From Hydrangea macrophylla (taxonomy: Eukaryota; Streptophyta; Magnoliopsida; Cornales; Hydrangeaceae): a stretch of 64,000 nucleotides of DNA. The notes under the pieces are model-generated. The model worked only from the letters and a program-made list of their open reading frames with translations. It made no database searches and was not told where the DNA came from. The DNA lies in contig CM066991.1 of the NCBI GenBank assembly GCA_033977485.1, forward strand, positions 33,043,850 through 33,107,849, written 5' to 3'. Below are positions 23,337 through 35,510 of this stretch, one piece after another. Position 1 is the first letter of the stretch. Each line of letters opens with the position of its first letter. The translations under genes and the position numbers were made by a program.

Positions 23337-23683
23337 TATATATCTCAAAAGCATTAAAAACAGTAGAAGCCCTTACTAAGAGGTGTAAATTTCAATATAT
23401 TTTAGTGGTTTGATTGTATGGTATAACCAAACTATATGGACCGTTGGATGTATTTTAAGGCTAATCCAAGACTTCAAAAAGTCTGACCGTATGATAATGG
23501 AGCTGTGTGCCTAAGATAAGGAACCTTTGTTTCTGTGGTAAAAAAAAATGTTCATACCAATGGTGAAAATTTTTTTTACCCGTGATAAAAAGACAATTGA
23601 AACTAAGAGTACTTTTACTAAGAGTACAAACATCGGTTATAAAAGTACAAACATTTCTTATCAATGAGACAGTGAGTACAGCC

Positions 23684-24232
23684 TAGGGGTGTGTTTCGGT
23701 CGGAACGGATCGGAAACACCCCTTTCGGAAAAAATTCCAAAATTTTCGGAAGCCAAAAATGCATTCCGAATTCTGTTCCGAAATTTCGGAAAATTCCAAA
23801 ATTATTTCTGATTTCGAAATTTCGGAATTTTCGGAATTTCATCAGATTCGAAATTTTTCGGAATATTCAGAATATTTTCGGAATTTTTCGGAATATTCGG
23901 AATTCAAGCTTAATGGGATTTCACTTGAGACTTGTAGGCCTTTTATAGAAGCACATTACATCCCATTTTTTGTGTTTTTTCGATGTGGGATGAACACAAT
24001 TTTTGGAATATTTCGGAATATTTTCGGAAAAGTTTTGGAAAATACAATTTTGGAATATTTTCGGAAATTTTTCGGAATTTTCGGAATTCTAAAAACAATT
24101 CCGATTCCGATCCGATTTTTTCCGGAATTTTCGGAATTCGGAAATTCGAAATGCATATTTAGTTGCCAAAATCAGAATTTTTCGAATCGAAATTGGTCGG
24201 AATCGGAATTTCCGTTCCAAATGACACCCCTA
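23684..24232. mobile_element. hAT-like MITE built of TTCGGAAT words
   Basis: The 549-bp element has ends TAGGGGTGT and ACACCCCTA and perfect 8-bp target duplications GTACAGCC at 23676-23683 and 24233-24240, diagnostic of hAT-type insertion. The interior is largely repetitions of TTCGGAAT and ATATTTTCGGAA on both arms, plus a unique centre (about 23910-23990). Open frames of up to 177 codons across it are repeat artefacts. Confidence 0.8.
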
Positions 24233-24240
24233 GTACAGCC

Positions 24241-24859
24241 AAACAACTTAGGATGTATTGATTCAAGAGTTGGCCTTACGTTGAACTACTAACGAATAAG
24301 AAATAAATATATCAATAAAAGCTATAGCACAGTAGGATTTGGCGAGAACAACATAGAAGACCCACATTGGAACTATCTACGGAACGAGGTAAAGGTTGAA
24401 TCCCCCATCTACTCATTCTCATTTCTTTAAGAGTAATATATCTGTATATATACATGCATATGACTGCCATTTTATTTTAGCGGTGAAATTTGGCAGCCAT
24501 TTATTTCATGGTTGTGAGTCTTGTGGTCTGAGGAGGTGGGTTAATGAGTTTGGTGGTAGTTAGGCAAAAATCTGGTGGCCTTCCAATGGTCATATTGCGT
24601 GTCAATTATATGCTGTGACACCCACCACCAATAAAGTGCCCCCCTCTCTTCATTTCATTTCTCTAAACACCAACCCCCCCTCCCCAAAAGCCCATCAATC
24701 AGGCAACCATCATTTTCTTCTCCTTTTTACACTCACTGTGTCTGTGTGTGGATGAACTACAGAGGACCCACTTCAAATTCATCCTCATCTTCATCAATAT
24801 CCAAAGCTTCCTTTGGCTAATTTGTTTTCTTGCAATTGTCTGGTCCTTTTCATCTGCTT

Positions 24860-24893
<34 letters not shown>

Positions 24894-25452
24894 GTAAGAG
24901 GGAGGGTTCTGATGGGATCTAATTTTTTTTTTCTTTGATTGTTACAAAGACTTCATATTCTAATTACCAAAAACTCATAGATTCTGAAATTTGGATCTAT
25001 ATATCTATATCAAAACCCAAGTGATTGGTATTTTACCAGTTTTTTTCTTTTTTTTTTAATGTAGCAAAAACCATTTGATTAGATTTTATTCCTCTTTCCT
25101 CTTCCAAATCTTTCAATCTTTTAACTGACAGCTGTCCCTTCCAACCCACTGAATGTACAATCTTGGTTCCTCCACTGTGATTCCCAAGTTCACTGTATTT
25201 AAGGAGCAGCTTTGGTGTTTGTTCTATGTTCTGTCATTTTCTGTGGTTTTATAACTACCAACAATCAATTCTTATGTGAAACCCACTTGAAAACTCCGTT
25301 TAATTTCTCGCCAATCCAAAGCACTCAAACCTTCATTGGTAGATCTTTCTTTATCAAATCTGTATCTCTATACATATATTTATATATATATATATATACA
25401 ATCACCATTGGAGCTTACTTGCATAGACCCATTTGAAAATTCCATTAGTCCA
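24241..25452 (+). promoter_or_regulatory. Upstream region and probable 5' leader of the F-box gene
   Basis: This is a non-repetitive, pyrimidine-rich stretch between the hAT MITE and the F-box start. A GA microsatellite lies at 24864-24890 and a TA run at 25377-25400. Several CT-rich blocks (24600-24730, 25090-25140) resemble plant core-promoter and leader composition. The in-frame reading upstream of 25453 lacks an ATG. Transcription start not determinable. Confidence 0.4.
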
Positions 25453-28400
25453 ATGATTTTCTTCTTGATATCTTGTTTCTCTTTCATCCTACTCTCCAAG
25501 TCCTTCTCTCTGAAGCCACTCCCACCATGGAAGAGTGAGATGAGATTATTTTCACTATCCTTGTTTTGGAGAGAGCTATCAAGTTTGATCATATTGTGGT
25601 TAGAGAAAAGTAGGATTGCTATTGGGTACTTTGAATTTTCTCTCCTCAAGTCATCAATTAAGAAGGGTACTCTTAGTTCAACAAAAATAGAGAATGTTGA
25701 GGAGAAGAGAGAGGAAATTTCTTTACTGGATTTGCCTGAATTGGCCTTGGAATGTATTCTTGAGAGGCTTTCGCCTAATGGGTTGTGTTCTGTAGCTGGG
25801 GTTTGTACTTCTTTGAGAGAGAGATGTACAAGTGATCATTTTTGGGAGAGACACATGAAAAAGAAATGGGGTTTAGTGATTGGTAGTGCTGCCTATAGAG
25901 AGTGGCAATGGCACATTGCCTCTAGAAAGAGATCAACTCTTTTGTCTCATCACACTAGGCAAAAAGGGTTATTTTGGTATTTTTCAAGTTTCTGGCCTCT
26001 TTCATTGATTAGGCCCAAATTGGAGTTGGGATGTTCTTTACCTGTGAATTCAATTATGGGTTTTTATTTATCCATTGAGAAAGGAAAGTTTTGGTTCCCG
26101 GCTCAGGTCTATAACCGTGAGGTAGTATTTGTGAATTTTTTTGTTGAATTTTTTTAAAGTTGTTTATGAACATGTGCATTTTGTATTGCTAATATAGATG
26201 ATATTATTTAACAAATTAATGATGTTATTTTTATTTATTTTTAAGGTGCAGAATGGCCATGTTGGATTTTTGTTGTCATGCTATGATGCTGAACTTGGCT
26301 ATGATTCGGGCACGGACACTTTTAGGGCGAGGTATACGAAAATTCCCCCCTCTTCGAAGATAACTTGTTCGTTCCAATTATTGAAGAAAAGAAATTCATA
26401 TTTTGATAGTTGATTTCTGTGACTATAGAGCTAAAAACTACAGCTGAAATTCAGACGTTACAACATTCTTGTTTTCCTTACAACCCCGTTCGGATCAGCT
26501 TATTTAGGACCAACAATTACTTATCTCGGATTACCGAGAGATTTGAATAATTTTGGCAATAACTTTCTTTTCAAGAATCAAATCCACTTTAAAGCTGAAA
26601 AACCTGCATAAATCAAAAGCAGCAATTTGTTGCTTTTTCCATCAATACCAAACGGGATCTTAATTGATATTTGAATTTAATTACAGTATTTTTTTTAAAA
26701 AAAATTTATGTAATTTCTAGATTTCGCCACAAAATTTGTTAGGAAAAAGGATTGATTTCCACTGGGAATTCATTTGATATTGAGACGATGTTGTAATTTC
26801 AGGTACTCACCAAATGGGCGGAGCACGATAGAGGAGAATGTAGAGTGGAAAAGGCTAAGACCACCGGCTGTTGATACTCCTGCACATGTTCTTCATGTCT
26901 CTGACTGCTTAAGTGATTTGAAACCCGGAGATCATATTGAAATTCAGTGGCGAAGAAACAAGGAATTCCCTTACGGTGTGTTTTGTCGACCATTACACAC
27001 TGTCTAAAGCTTAATTTGAATAACTTACCTTTTTACTCTGTTGATTTGTTGATTTAAAACTTCCTTTTGTTTGGTAAAAAGGAAAACAAGGATTAAATAG
27101 GGAAAAAAAAAATCAGAAGTTTTGAATTAAGTGAGTCACTTGCTTCCTCTTCGTCCTACTATATTTTTGACAGTCTTTGATTTCTAATATTATTTAACCA
27201 TAGAGTAAAAAACTAAGGAAAACACGAGGGAATCGGTTTTCTTTTCCGTTTTAGTTCCCAAACCAAGTGGAGCCTAATAAACAAGGTTGTGTTCCCATCT
27301 GCGTCAAACCTGCGAAATAATGGCTTGTTTGGGAACTGCTATAGCTGATTAATTAGAACTGATACTTGGGTTTCTTTGGTTATAGAACCAATAGAGCTTT
27401 CTATATTTATTATCATAATTTGCTACTTAAATGTGCTTCTCTATGTATTGCAGGTTGGTGGTACGGAGTTGTTGGTCACTTGGAATCGTGTGGCGGGGAG
27501 AAAAATCATTGCCAATGTCATAGTAGTGGTAAGAAGTTCATCATATATATATATATATCTGAATTTCACTTCAACACTGCCTTTAAATTGTAATTAAATG
27601 TGCGATAGATTGGATTAAAATTCTTCACATCTTTTATATTCAGAAATAAAGTATATTGCTTTCCTTCTGAATGTTTTAGCCTTCTTTTATAAACAAGTAT
27701 GAACGAGTTTGAATGATTGAAAATTATATGCACTAATGTCAACACTTGCTCTTTGAGACCTTATATATATATATATATATATGCTCTTAAAAGAGGCATT
27801 AATATCTTAATGAATCTGCAATATATAGCTATGTGCTGCACTTTTCCTTGTCATTGGTTGACTCGGGCCGGCCCTATAGTGTAGGGAATGAGGCCACCGC
27901 CTAAGGCCCCCTAATATTTGGACAATTTAGGGGCCCCAATTTCTAAGCACTTGTGTATTAGTAGGTGTGAGTTTTTTAGTCCAAAAGCCTCCAAATTATT
28001 TATCCAATGGTAATAATTCAGCCCAACCTTGTTCATTTTTTTCCATGGATGATTGATGAACTTTGAATTGTTGTGTTTATGTAGATTGTTCTACCTTGCC
28101 TTTGCTACGAGCTCTATGCTACTGTGTCATCATGTTTTAGGATTTTTCGTGTCAACATAATCGAAAAAACGTACCGTATCGTGTCTGTGTTGGATTAGAT
28201 CCCTCTAATATAGCGAGGGCCCCATTTTACAAGCTCAGCCCCAAATACTCAGAACGGGCCCTGTGGTTGACAATTTGTTTAAATTGTCCGCCAACAATGG
28301 TTTGGCACTTAATAAAAATTTCACATTTACTTAAAAAGAGATCTAACAAAAGAACAATCATGTTTTGCCTTTTTGCTACAGATGTATTACTTTCTACATT

Positions 28401-30353
28401 ATATAAGTAATATATAATGCATTGATGCTTAAGGTGCACATTATGCTGTTGCCATAGTGGTTAGCATACTTTTGGATTGACCATGTTTACTATGTGTGTC
28501 TGTGTACTATGTTTCATGTATCTGTAACTTTTTACTATGTCTACATTCTAAAGGGATTCCATTTAGTGATTTCTCATTCGTACAAGAGAAATTATTTCCA
28601 TATCCCTGTATCCAAAACATATATTGTATATGTAGACGAATTTTTAAATGAAGTGTCTCAATTGAGAATTTTGTTGATATAGCCTGTAATTTTCTTGCAG
28701 TATTTACTTTATGCATCAGTATAGTGTGCACTTGGAGATACTAACCAAATAAAACGAAAATAAGTAAGGAAAAATTGATTCCACTACCAGAGATATTGAA
28801 CGTGAAATTTGGAGTGTTTGTGAGCTTTTTAACCCATAAAACTTCTCCTAGTTAAAAATCCATTCTCTGGATAAACTACATATTTTAATAGGTTGAAGTT
28901 GAGCTTGGGGACAACTTTTAGAACCTAATCTTACGTACAATTTGAACCATGTACTACTTATTCTTGTTTTTCCGACCAAGCTAGCTTTAATTAGTTTTAG
29001 ATGCTTCTTTTTGGCTTTAACTCTCTTCCATAAGAATGCTGTCATCCACCAGATTGGATACCTTGTTTGTTCATCTTCTAGTCGTTGGATATCTGATGAA
29101 GAAAGCATTACAAAATATAAAATAATGCTTAAGTTCTAAAAAAAAATAATAACTAAACTAGCTATGTTTGTAACTTTTTATGCTTAGCTTTGCGAAAAGT
29201 AAATTGAGCCTGCCTGCACATATTATTTAGAACTAATATAATACAAGTAATGATTTACAAAAGTATATATATATAATCATGTGTGAATAATTGTTACTAA
29301 TGATCTATGTAATGGTAATACTATATCAAATATAAAATTTTGGATCGGATAAGAAAAACATATCCAATCTGTTCACTAGTACCTAAACCGGTGCAAGTCG
29401 GTTCTGATTTGGATCAGATACAGATCACTGTTAGGTTAAGGCTCCCTGTCTAGAAACAACTTTGGATTTCCAAAATGCAATTTGGCATAAAGCCCTAAGA
29501 AGTGGTCCATTATGGTGACCTATGTTACCCGGACCCTTTGTAATGCATGGAGTACCCGTGCCCGACTCGACACTCGGATAAGGGTATTTCTCTTATGTGG
29601 CATAAAGCCCTAAGAAGTGGTCCATTATGGTGACTTATGTTACCCGGAGCCTTCGTAATGCATGGAGTACCCGAGCGGACACGACACTCGGATAAGGGTA
29701 CTTCTCTCTCCGACTCTTCAAAATAGTGTAAAATCTTGAAAACTGGACGAACCCGACACCGTACCCGACTCAGGTATGAACCCTTCGTAATGCATGGAGT
29801 ACCTATGCCCGACACAGCATTCGGATAAGGGTACTTCTCTCTCCGACCCGACACCCGTACCTGAGACCGGGTAACATAGATGGTGACACAATTCTCCACT
29901 TTCCCCTTCTTTTGATGTTTCGAGTGAGGATATGTTCTATGTGGAGGTTTTTCAGGAACCAAATGAAGTACTAGAATGTCACGATGCTATACATAGCATC
30001 ATTTGTAGTATACTCAGCAGTAAAAGTAGCCCATTTCATTTTTGAGGATAGGACTCATTTCTTACATATTCGAATACTTGTAGTGTCTCACATCTGAAAT
30101 TGATAATATCCCAAACATTTTAATGGATTTTAACTTTAATTCTCACAATGATCGAATGATCACAGACAAAGTGATATTGGAGTTCAAGCAGTACAACCTT
30201 GGATCACGGTGGAGACAGGCGGTTATAAACAGGAAAGATCATCGAGAAGTAGGTAACGAAGCAGATGGGTTTTACGGAGGAATCACAAAGCTTTACAATG
30301 AGGATGAGATATCTACGTGGAAGCGTCTCTGGCCACCCCAAGTATTGGAATAA
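25453..30353 (+). CDS. F-box protein, At2g26850/At2g41170-type, five exons
   Basis: Exons are 25453-26121, 26246-26331, 26803-26975, 27454-27528 and 30166-30353. All introns are GT-AG and the joined frame is open for 396 codons, slightly longer than the roughly 370 residues I recall for the Arabidopsis relatives. The N-terminus ([17 protein letters not shown]) is hydrophobic. The F-box follows at about residues 90-140 ([45 protein letters not shown]), and the plant-specific C-terminal domain includes [40 protein letters not shown] and [17 protein letters not shown]. By family knowledge it would be a substrate adaptor of an SCF ubiquitin ligase; the substrate is unknown. Intron 4 is 2.6 kb and holds two MITEs. 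No inactivating lesion is seen. The weakest junction is the intron 4 acceptor, which lacks a strong pyrimidine tract, although the phase fits. Confidence 0.92.
27863..28263. mobile_element. hAT-like MITE in F-box intron 4
   Basis: The 401-bp element begins TCGGGCCGGCCCT and ends CGGGCCCTG. It is flanked by perfect 8-bp duplications TGGTTGAC at 27855-27862 and 28264-28271. The GGGCC-rich termini and 8-bp duplication fit hAT. It lies well inside the intron, away from the splice sites. Confidence 0.75.
29480..29885. mobile_element. MITE with internal tandem copies in F-box intron 4
   Basis: The ends CTATGTTACCCGGA (29520) and CCGGGTAACATAG (29868-29880) are inverted. Inside, a unit of about 115 bp, from GGCATAAAGCCCTAAG to GGATAAGGGTA, is present twice in tandem (29484-29597, 29600-29718), and a third partial copy with CGTAATGCATGGAGTACC lies at about 29788-29840. 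Open frames here are repeat artefacts. Confidence 0.65.
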
Positions 30354-30849
30354 GTATATAATGAACGCAGCTTTGGTTCTATCATTGCTCGTCACTCCCC
30401 CGAGTCTTGGAATACGTATATTTGGCCGCAGCATTGTTTATATCATTGCTTGTCACTCCTCTGTAAAGAAGCCCTTTTTTACTCAACTGTGGGTTTTCAT
30501 AGTCACACAAAATGGATTATAGAAGATGGTGATTTAGACTTCAGATTTTGTTTAATAGGCGCAGTCATTGGACGATGCAAATAATGTACCACTCTATAAC
30601 CATATGTAAATTTCTGATGAATACTTTGATTTCCAGTTATTATATGATCGAAGTTCACATGGCATTTTTTTTCACATATATATATATATATATATATGAT
30701 ACAGTATTAATGTGAATTGAGTACATTCATGTTATAGACATAGGTGCATAGAACAATTTGGTTGGTGTAGTATTTCGGTGGAGATGTGAGGTTTCACAAG
30801 TAATAAAAAGACTGGTCTGTTTTTTTTTTAAATTGGGACTGGTCAGCGT
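30354..30849 (+). other. 3' flank of F-box gene
   Basis: This is probable 3' untranslated sequence followed by an intergenic gap up to the Tat LTR. A TA microsatellite lies at 30677-30700 and AATAAAAAG at about 30800 is a possible polyadenylation signal. Nothing else is recognised. Confidence 0.35.
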
Positions 30850-31030
30850 TGTAGACACCCCGATTTTGACCAAACGTCGAATTAAGGGGAGTTTGCTTTT
30901 AGATCCGATGATGACAATGTCCTACTAATCTAGAATTTTCCAAAGGGTGATTCAAGCTCTTCAAAAGGCTATTCAATTCAAACAAAAGAGGGAAAAGAAG
31001 AAAAAGAGAAAAGAAAAAATAGAAGAAAAA

Positions 31031-31235
31031 CGGCACATGACACATTTTAATGGCACTCTCGGGTTGCCGGTGCGGCACTCTCTGAATGGCGTACGGCAGT
31101 TGGTAATTGCCGCAACGGCAATCAGTGAGAGCCGCTAAAATGAACCAAGTGCCGCGAAAATCAGAATTTCAGAAAAGACGGCAGTCTGCGGCATTCAGTG
31201 AATGCCGGGACGGCTGACAGTGAGTACCGCGTTTT
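31031..31235. repeat. GCCG/CGGC word cluster upstream of Tat LTR TATA
   Basis: Alternating short words such as TGGCACTCTC, GGTGCGGCACTCTCTGAATG, GTACGGCAG and GCAACGGCAATCAGTGAG occur about every 15-20 bp. The same vocabulary recurs at 52272-52395, upstream of the antisense ORF in the same element. Confidence 0.6.
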
Positions 31236-31336
31236 GTAGTTGTCAGCTTTGAAATAGTACGTTTTGCACCTTCAAAAGGACATCCGAAATTAGGGTTTTA
31301 TCCCTGAAATGATTGAAATAACCCTGCAAAATTTGC

Positions 31337-31345
31337 CTATATATA
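31337..31345 (+). promoter_or_regulatory. TATA box of Tat LTR
   Basis: GCCTATATATAGGGG lies about 100 bp after the GCCG/CGGC cluster and about 490 bp into the LTR, followed by plausible leader sequence. Confidence 0.55.
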
Positions 31346-33787
31346 GGGGATAAATATCCCATTACAAAGGAGGAAGATTTGGAATTTTGAATCTTTGAAT
31401 CTTATCTTAATTCTCTTTGTTTTAAACTTCTTGAAAATTTTCTAAACACAATTAAGAGCAAGTTTTAGAGGAGTTTAAAGAATGAAGAGCTAGAAGAAGA
31501 GCTTGATAAACCTTGAGAAATCCTAAAACAACAAAAAAGTTGAGGTTATTTGGAGGTAAACTTTAGACTAATTAGCTTATTTAGTTTGAGTTCAATCAAA
31601 ATATATAGAGTCTCTTAGGATCTTTACACATTTTCAAAAACTTTCTTCCAACCTTATTTCATCACACCCCACTAATATTGTGATTGAACTTGCATTTCAT
31701 TAGTTTGGATCAAATTAACTAACTTAAGGTTTAAAGTTAAACAAATCATGAAGTTAACTTAGATATTTTTAGTCTTGATTTCCCCCTTTTTTTTTCTTTT
31801 CTTTTAATTATGTCTATCTCTTAGGATTCTTGAGACCTTCAATGTCTTATTTGAATCCTTAGATTTGAAGTCCTTTAAACTTCTTACAAACTCATGATTT
31901 GTAAGAAGATTAAGGTTGATATTAACATTTTTGGTTAATGAATCTAATCCTACCTCTATGGTTTAGGTTCACTACATTGAGATTTTATGAAGTTTCTTCA
32001 TACTTCATTGAGGTCCATAAGTATGAGTGTCCTTAGTCTCCAATGACCATCAAATGGGAGGGGAAGTAGTTTAGGTGAAGCCAAAATTCATGGCTTGATA
32101 AGTTAAAAGTTAATAAACCAATGAAATTTGACAAAGGAGCAGTGAGTTCATAAACCACTTGTGATCAAAGATTTTTAGTTAAATAATGAACCGTTGAAAT
32201 TAAATGAAACCAACTGAAAAATGTCAATAACACAAAGTTTTACCACTGTGATTTTTGTTTTAATGAGATTTCATGTTTAAAGTGGTTTGGTGATGAGTTT
32301 TGTGAAGCAACCATATTCTGTCCAGAATTTCAGAACAGTAACACCTTTTTGAAATAAGCAAATCAGAACTTTAATCAAGTATTCTTGACCTAAAATAATT
32401 TTTTATATGAATTTTAATGTGTTAATAAGATCTCCTAAAAAGATTAGAGTCTTTCTGATTCGTTTACTATTTTTAGAAAAGCATACAAAATCTCTGGACA
32501 GAGAGTTGGAAATTTCTTAGTGATGTCTAGTGTTTGTCTAATTCCTGGAGATTGAACCGTTGATCTTTAATTTTTCTTTTTGGGTTGGAAACTAGACTCA
32601 CAGAGGCATGTTGTGTCCAAAATTCATTGACATCAAACCACGGGAAGCATTTTTTTTTTTCTCTATATTTTTGAATTTTTGGTCTGCTCTTTGAAACTCC
32701 TAGAATTTTGTAACAGATTTAACCAACTTTGCAAATAATAAGTTCAAATGAATTTTCTATGACCTAGGACCTAAACCATGTTTTAATAATGATTAGTCAA
32801 ACTTAAAATCAAAGGTTAAATGATCCAAACCAATGAATATTTTAATAATTCACTCTTATTTGTGTATACATTCATCCATGTAGATTAATACTTGCAATTA
32901 GAATTCATCTTTGTGTTAGGATCTAGTTGCATTTGATTGAACTTAATTGTGATTCCATCATAACCATGTTGGGATTATACCACTTCCATGTGGACATTGC
33001 ATTGGCTCCTAGTTGAGACTTGCATATCCATGGAGGTGTTGCATTTCCAATTACTTATAAAGAATTCACAATTATATCAACCTTTTCGTACTTGATAGAC
33101 TAAAGCTAGGAACTTAGAAATGATATTTGGGATTTGATATTATATTTCATTTAAAGAATGCGTACTAACCCATTGTTTTGTAGCGCGTTTAAGGTATGAC
33201 TCCTCGATTCCTCTCTAGTTTTATTTCATTCTTTGATTTTAATTAATTTTCGACTCCATGTGCGACACTTTTAAGATTTGTCTTATGTGTATATGTGATT
33301 AGAGACATTTCATTAGAATTTCTACTTTTTATGCATTGCACGTTTAAATTTTCGCGGCTGCATCCCGGGCAAGTTCCTTAGTTCCTTATTCTGCATAACA
33401 CTTTGCTTGCTACTTGAATTATGTGGTTTTGAATGCTATTTTATCATTAGCAATCTTACACCCTTTAGACATGCTTTTGTGATGTATATATATACGTATA
33501 TATTAGTTGAGGGCACGCTTAGATTTCTTAATTCAATTAAAAAGACGTTGAGTAGAGGCCTATCGCGAGATAGGATGAGAGAGGGTGTTTTAGTCCGTCG
33601 AACTCCTTCTTCTCTCATTCCAAAATCTCCGGACCTAGTTAATCTCTGGTTTCTAAAAAGATCAGTTTGCTTTCAAACGATTTCTTAATTTTCTTTTAAA
33701 AATTAAGTGACGATTCGAGTTTTGTATTTTGAAAGAGAAAAGATTTTGAAAAAGTTGTGGGTAAGAAAAAATGCGATATCCACAATC

Positions 33788-33805
33788 TGGCGACTCTGTT
33801 GGGGA
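33788..33805 (+). other. Primer-binding site, tRNA-Arg type
   Basis: TGGCGACTCTGTTGGGGA follows the LTR after three bases. This primer site, complementary to tRNA-Arg, is characteristic of Ogre/Tat elements. Confidence 0.75.
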
Positions 33806-34342
33806 TCGAACCCAGAATCTCTGGTTTCGCAGACCAAAATTCCTAATTTTGGGTTCATTCGAGGATTAGACTTGAAAGCATCCTTTTAAATCGAATTAAT
33901 TAATTTTTGTGTGCCTGTTGCATTACACTTGCATGTCTCGCCAGTCAATTACACGGAACTATGACCTTGGAGGCTCGGGGCAACCCGGTTGGTCAAGTCT
34001 GTTGGAAAAAGTGGTTTAAAGTTTGAGTTTAAACGCGCAGCGGAAATAGGTTAAGTTATAAAACTTTTGGTATTCCATGATCTACTACTTGTCAATTCCA
34101 TAGATGCGTACAAAGGGTGCAAGAATTATACCTTAGTGTCTTGAACCCAATTCTGAAACTTCAACTTCCAGCAGCCTCCACTAGATGATCTTCACCCTTA
34201 TGACTCCTGCGGATGCCTGCCGGAAAGACTAGGGTTGGTGGGAACCCTAATAGAGAGGATAGGAAGGTTTTGGGAAAACTGTGATAGTTTGTGCAGCTTC
34301 TGCGTATATAAAAACGACGATCACCTTTTCCAGAACGCAGCT

Positions 34343-34356
34343 GCCCTATTTATAGA
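34343..34356 (-). promoter_or_regulatory. TATA box in copia LTR
   Basis: TCTATAAATAGGGC on the minus strand is duplicated in the 5' LTR at 41557-41544, where it would drive the element. It lies about 25 bp downstream of the CGATCGATCG cluster. Confidence 0.65.
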
Positions 34357-34377
34357 ATTCCAGAACCGACCTAGACT

Positions 34378-34468
34378 TCGATCGATCGAAGTGAGTTCGA
34401 TCGATCGAACCTTCGATCGATCAAACCATTCTCGATCGATCGAACCTGAAGACTTCAATCGATCGAAC
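34378..34468. repeat. CGATCGATCG word cluster in copia 3' LTR
   Basis: There are six units of TTCGATCGATCGAA type with 4-8 bp spacers. The counterpart in the 5' LTR (41576-41667) has five. The unit-number difference is the only indel that I see between the LTRs. Confidence 0.85.
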
Positions 34469-35510
34469 ATGCTTCGATCGATCGAACCTGTCTTAACAGC
34501 TTCCTCAAGTGTCTTTCCAAGCATCCTAGCGGAGCTAAGAGTGGGACCTCCTAGGCTCTTTATTGTTGGCTCAGACCAGTTTGTTAATTACCATGACCAA
34601 ACTCTTTGATCAGCAAACTAACTAACTGGTCAGTTAACGTTTATTCCACTATAAAACGATAACTGAATTCCAACGCAAAAGAACATATCCGAAGCGATAA
34701 CTAGACTTGTATGGTGTACTAATGTCCCTCTACCGTCAGCATTCGTAATCATATTCAGGTAGTCGGATAACTGTTACTGTCAACCTGAATCATGATTACT
34801 TCTTGTATTCCTTGAGTCCCATTCACTACTCATGATTACCAAACATGTTGATAACTCTTATCAACAAGACTGCAGTACTCAGTAATCAACTTGGTGATAT
34901 TCTCGAGGGAATGCTTACTCTGAATCAGAGGGTAGATTCTATCTTGACAATATATGTTCACAACCCTATGGACATGACATACCCAAGATACCCAGGTGTT
35001 GATCTTCTATAGACCTCACTGATTGGTAAGTCAAAGCAGCCATATCCATAGTCTGTGTTCATAATCATCTCAAGATTGAGAACACGTACCTTATACAAGT
35101 TATGAGTTCCTATTGACTGTTGACAGCCTTAAGCGTCAATAGGAAAGCTCAGGTCCGTCAATGCACTATAAGCACTAGCATATCAACTAAGAGCTACACT
35201 CTAGTGATTGAGATTAATCACTCCATCCAATGGTAGTTAATTATGCTACAGTGTAAACCTGATGAGGTATCCAGTCTCATCATCCACTGTGACATATTCT
35301 AAGTATCAAAGAATAGTAATTCGTATCTCACTTGTGTGTATCTCATACACACACGAATTGCCTACTATGATACTTAAGGACAAAACAATCATCTCATGAA
35401 AGAAACATACACAATGAAATGTAAAGCTGATATCCATATATTATAATGCTAATGTCTCATACATAAAGTAATGGTTTGAGGGCACAAACCCAACAAACTC
35501 CCACTTGCAC

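Larger units (their letters stand above)
30850..33784 (+). mobile_element. 5' LTR of a Tat/Ogre-type Ty3 element
   Basis: The 2935-bp LTR starts TGTAGACACCCCGATTTTGACC, a start typical of Tat/Ogre LTRs, and ends ATATCCACA just before a TGGCGACTCTG primer site. It holds a GCCG/CGGC word cluster at 31031-31235 and a TATA box at 31337-31345. No matching 3' LTR is seen in the window. Confidence 0.8.
34000..35495 (-). repeat. 3' LTR of copia element
   Basis: The 1496-bp LTR has ends TGTTGG...CCAACA. On the minus strand a canonical TCTATAAATAGGGC box lies at 34356-34343, with the CGATCGATCG cluster (34378-34468) directly upstream of it. Compared with the other LTR it has one extra 19-bp cluster unit. 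Confidence 0.95.

Noticed and set aside
23759..24292. 177-codon open frame with Phe/Arg/Asn/Ile repeats
   Set aside because: It is produced by TTCGGAAT word reiteration inside a hAT-like MITE with perfect 8-bp duplications; the 'protein' is a translated repeat.
25212..25436. 74-codon frame upstream of the F-box start
   Set aside because: It overlaps the leader, ends in a TA microsatellite and has no homology pattern; at most it is an upstream ORF.
29525..29962. 145-codon minus-strand frame in F-box intron 4
   Set aside because: It spans tandem copies within a TIR-bearing MITE; the repeated peptide mirrors the DNA repeat.
34235..34609. 124-codon plus-strand frame, with a shorter copy at 41432
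   Set aside because: It lies inside both copia LTRs, opposite to the element's orientation; it is open because the CGATCGATCG units lack stops, and its length changes with unit number.
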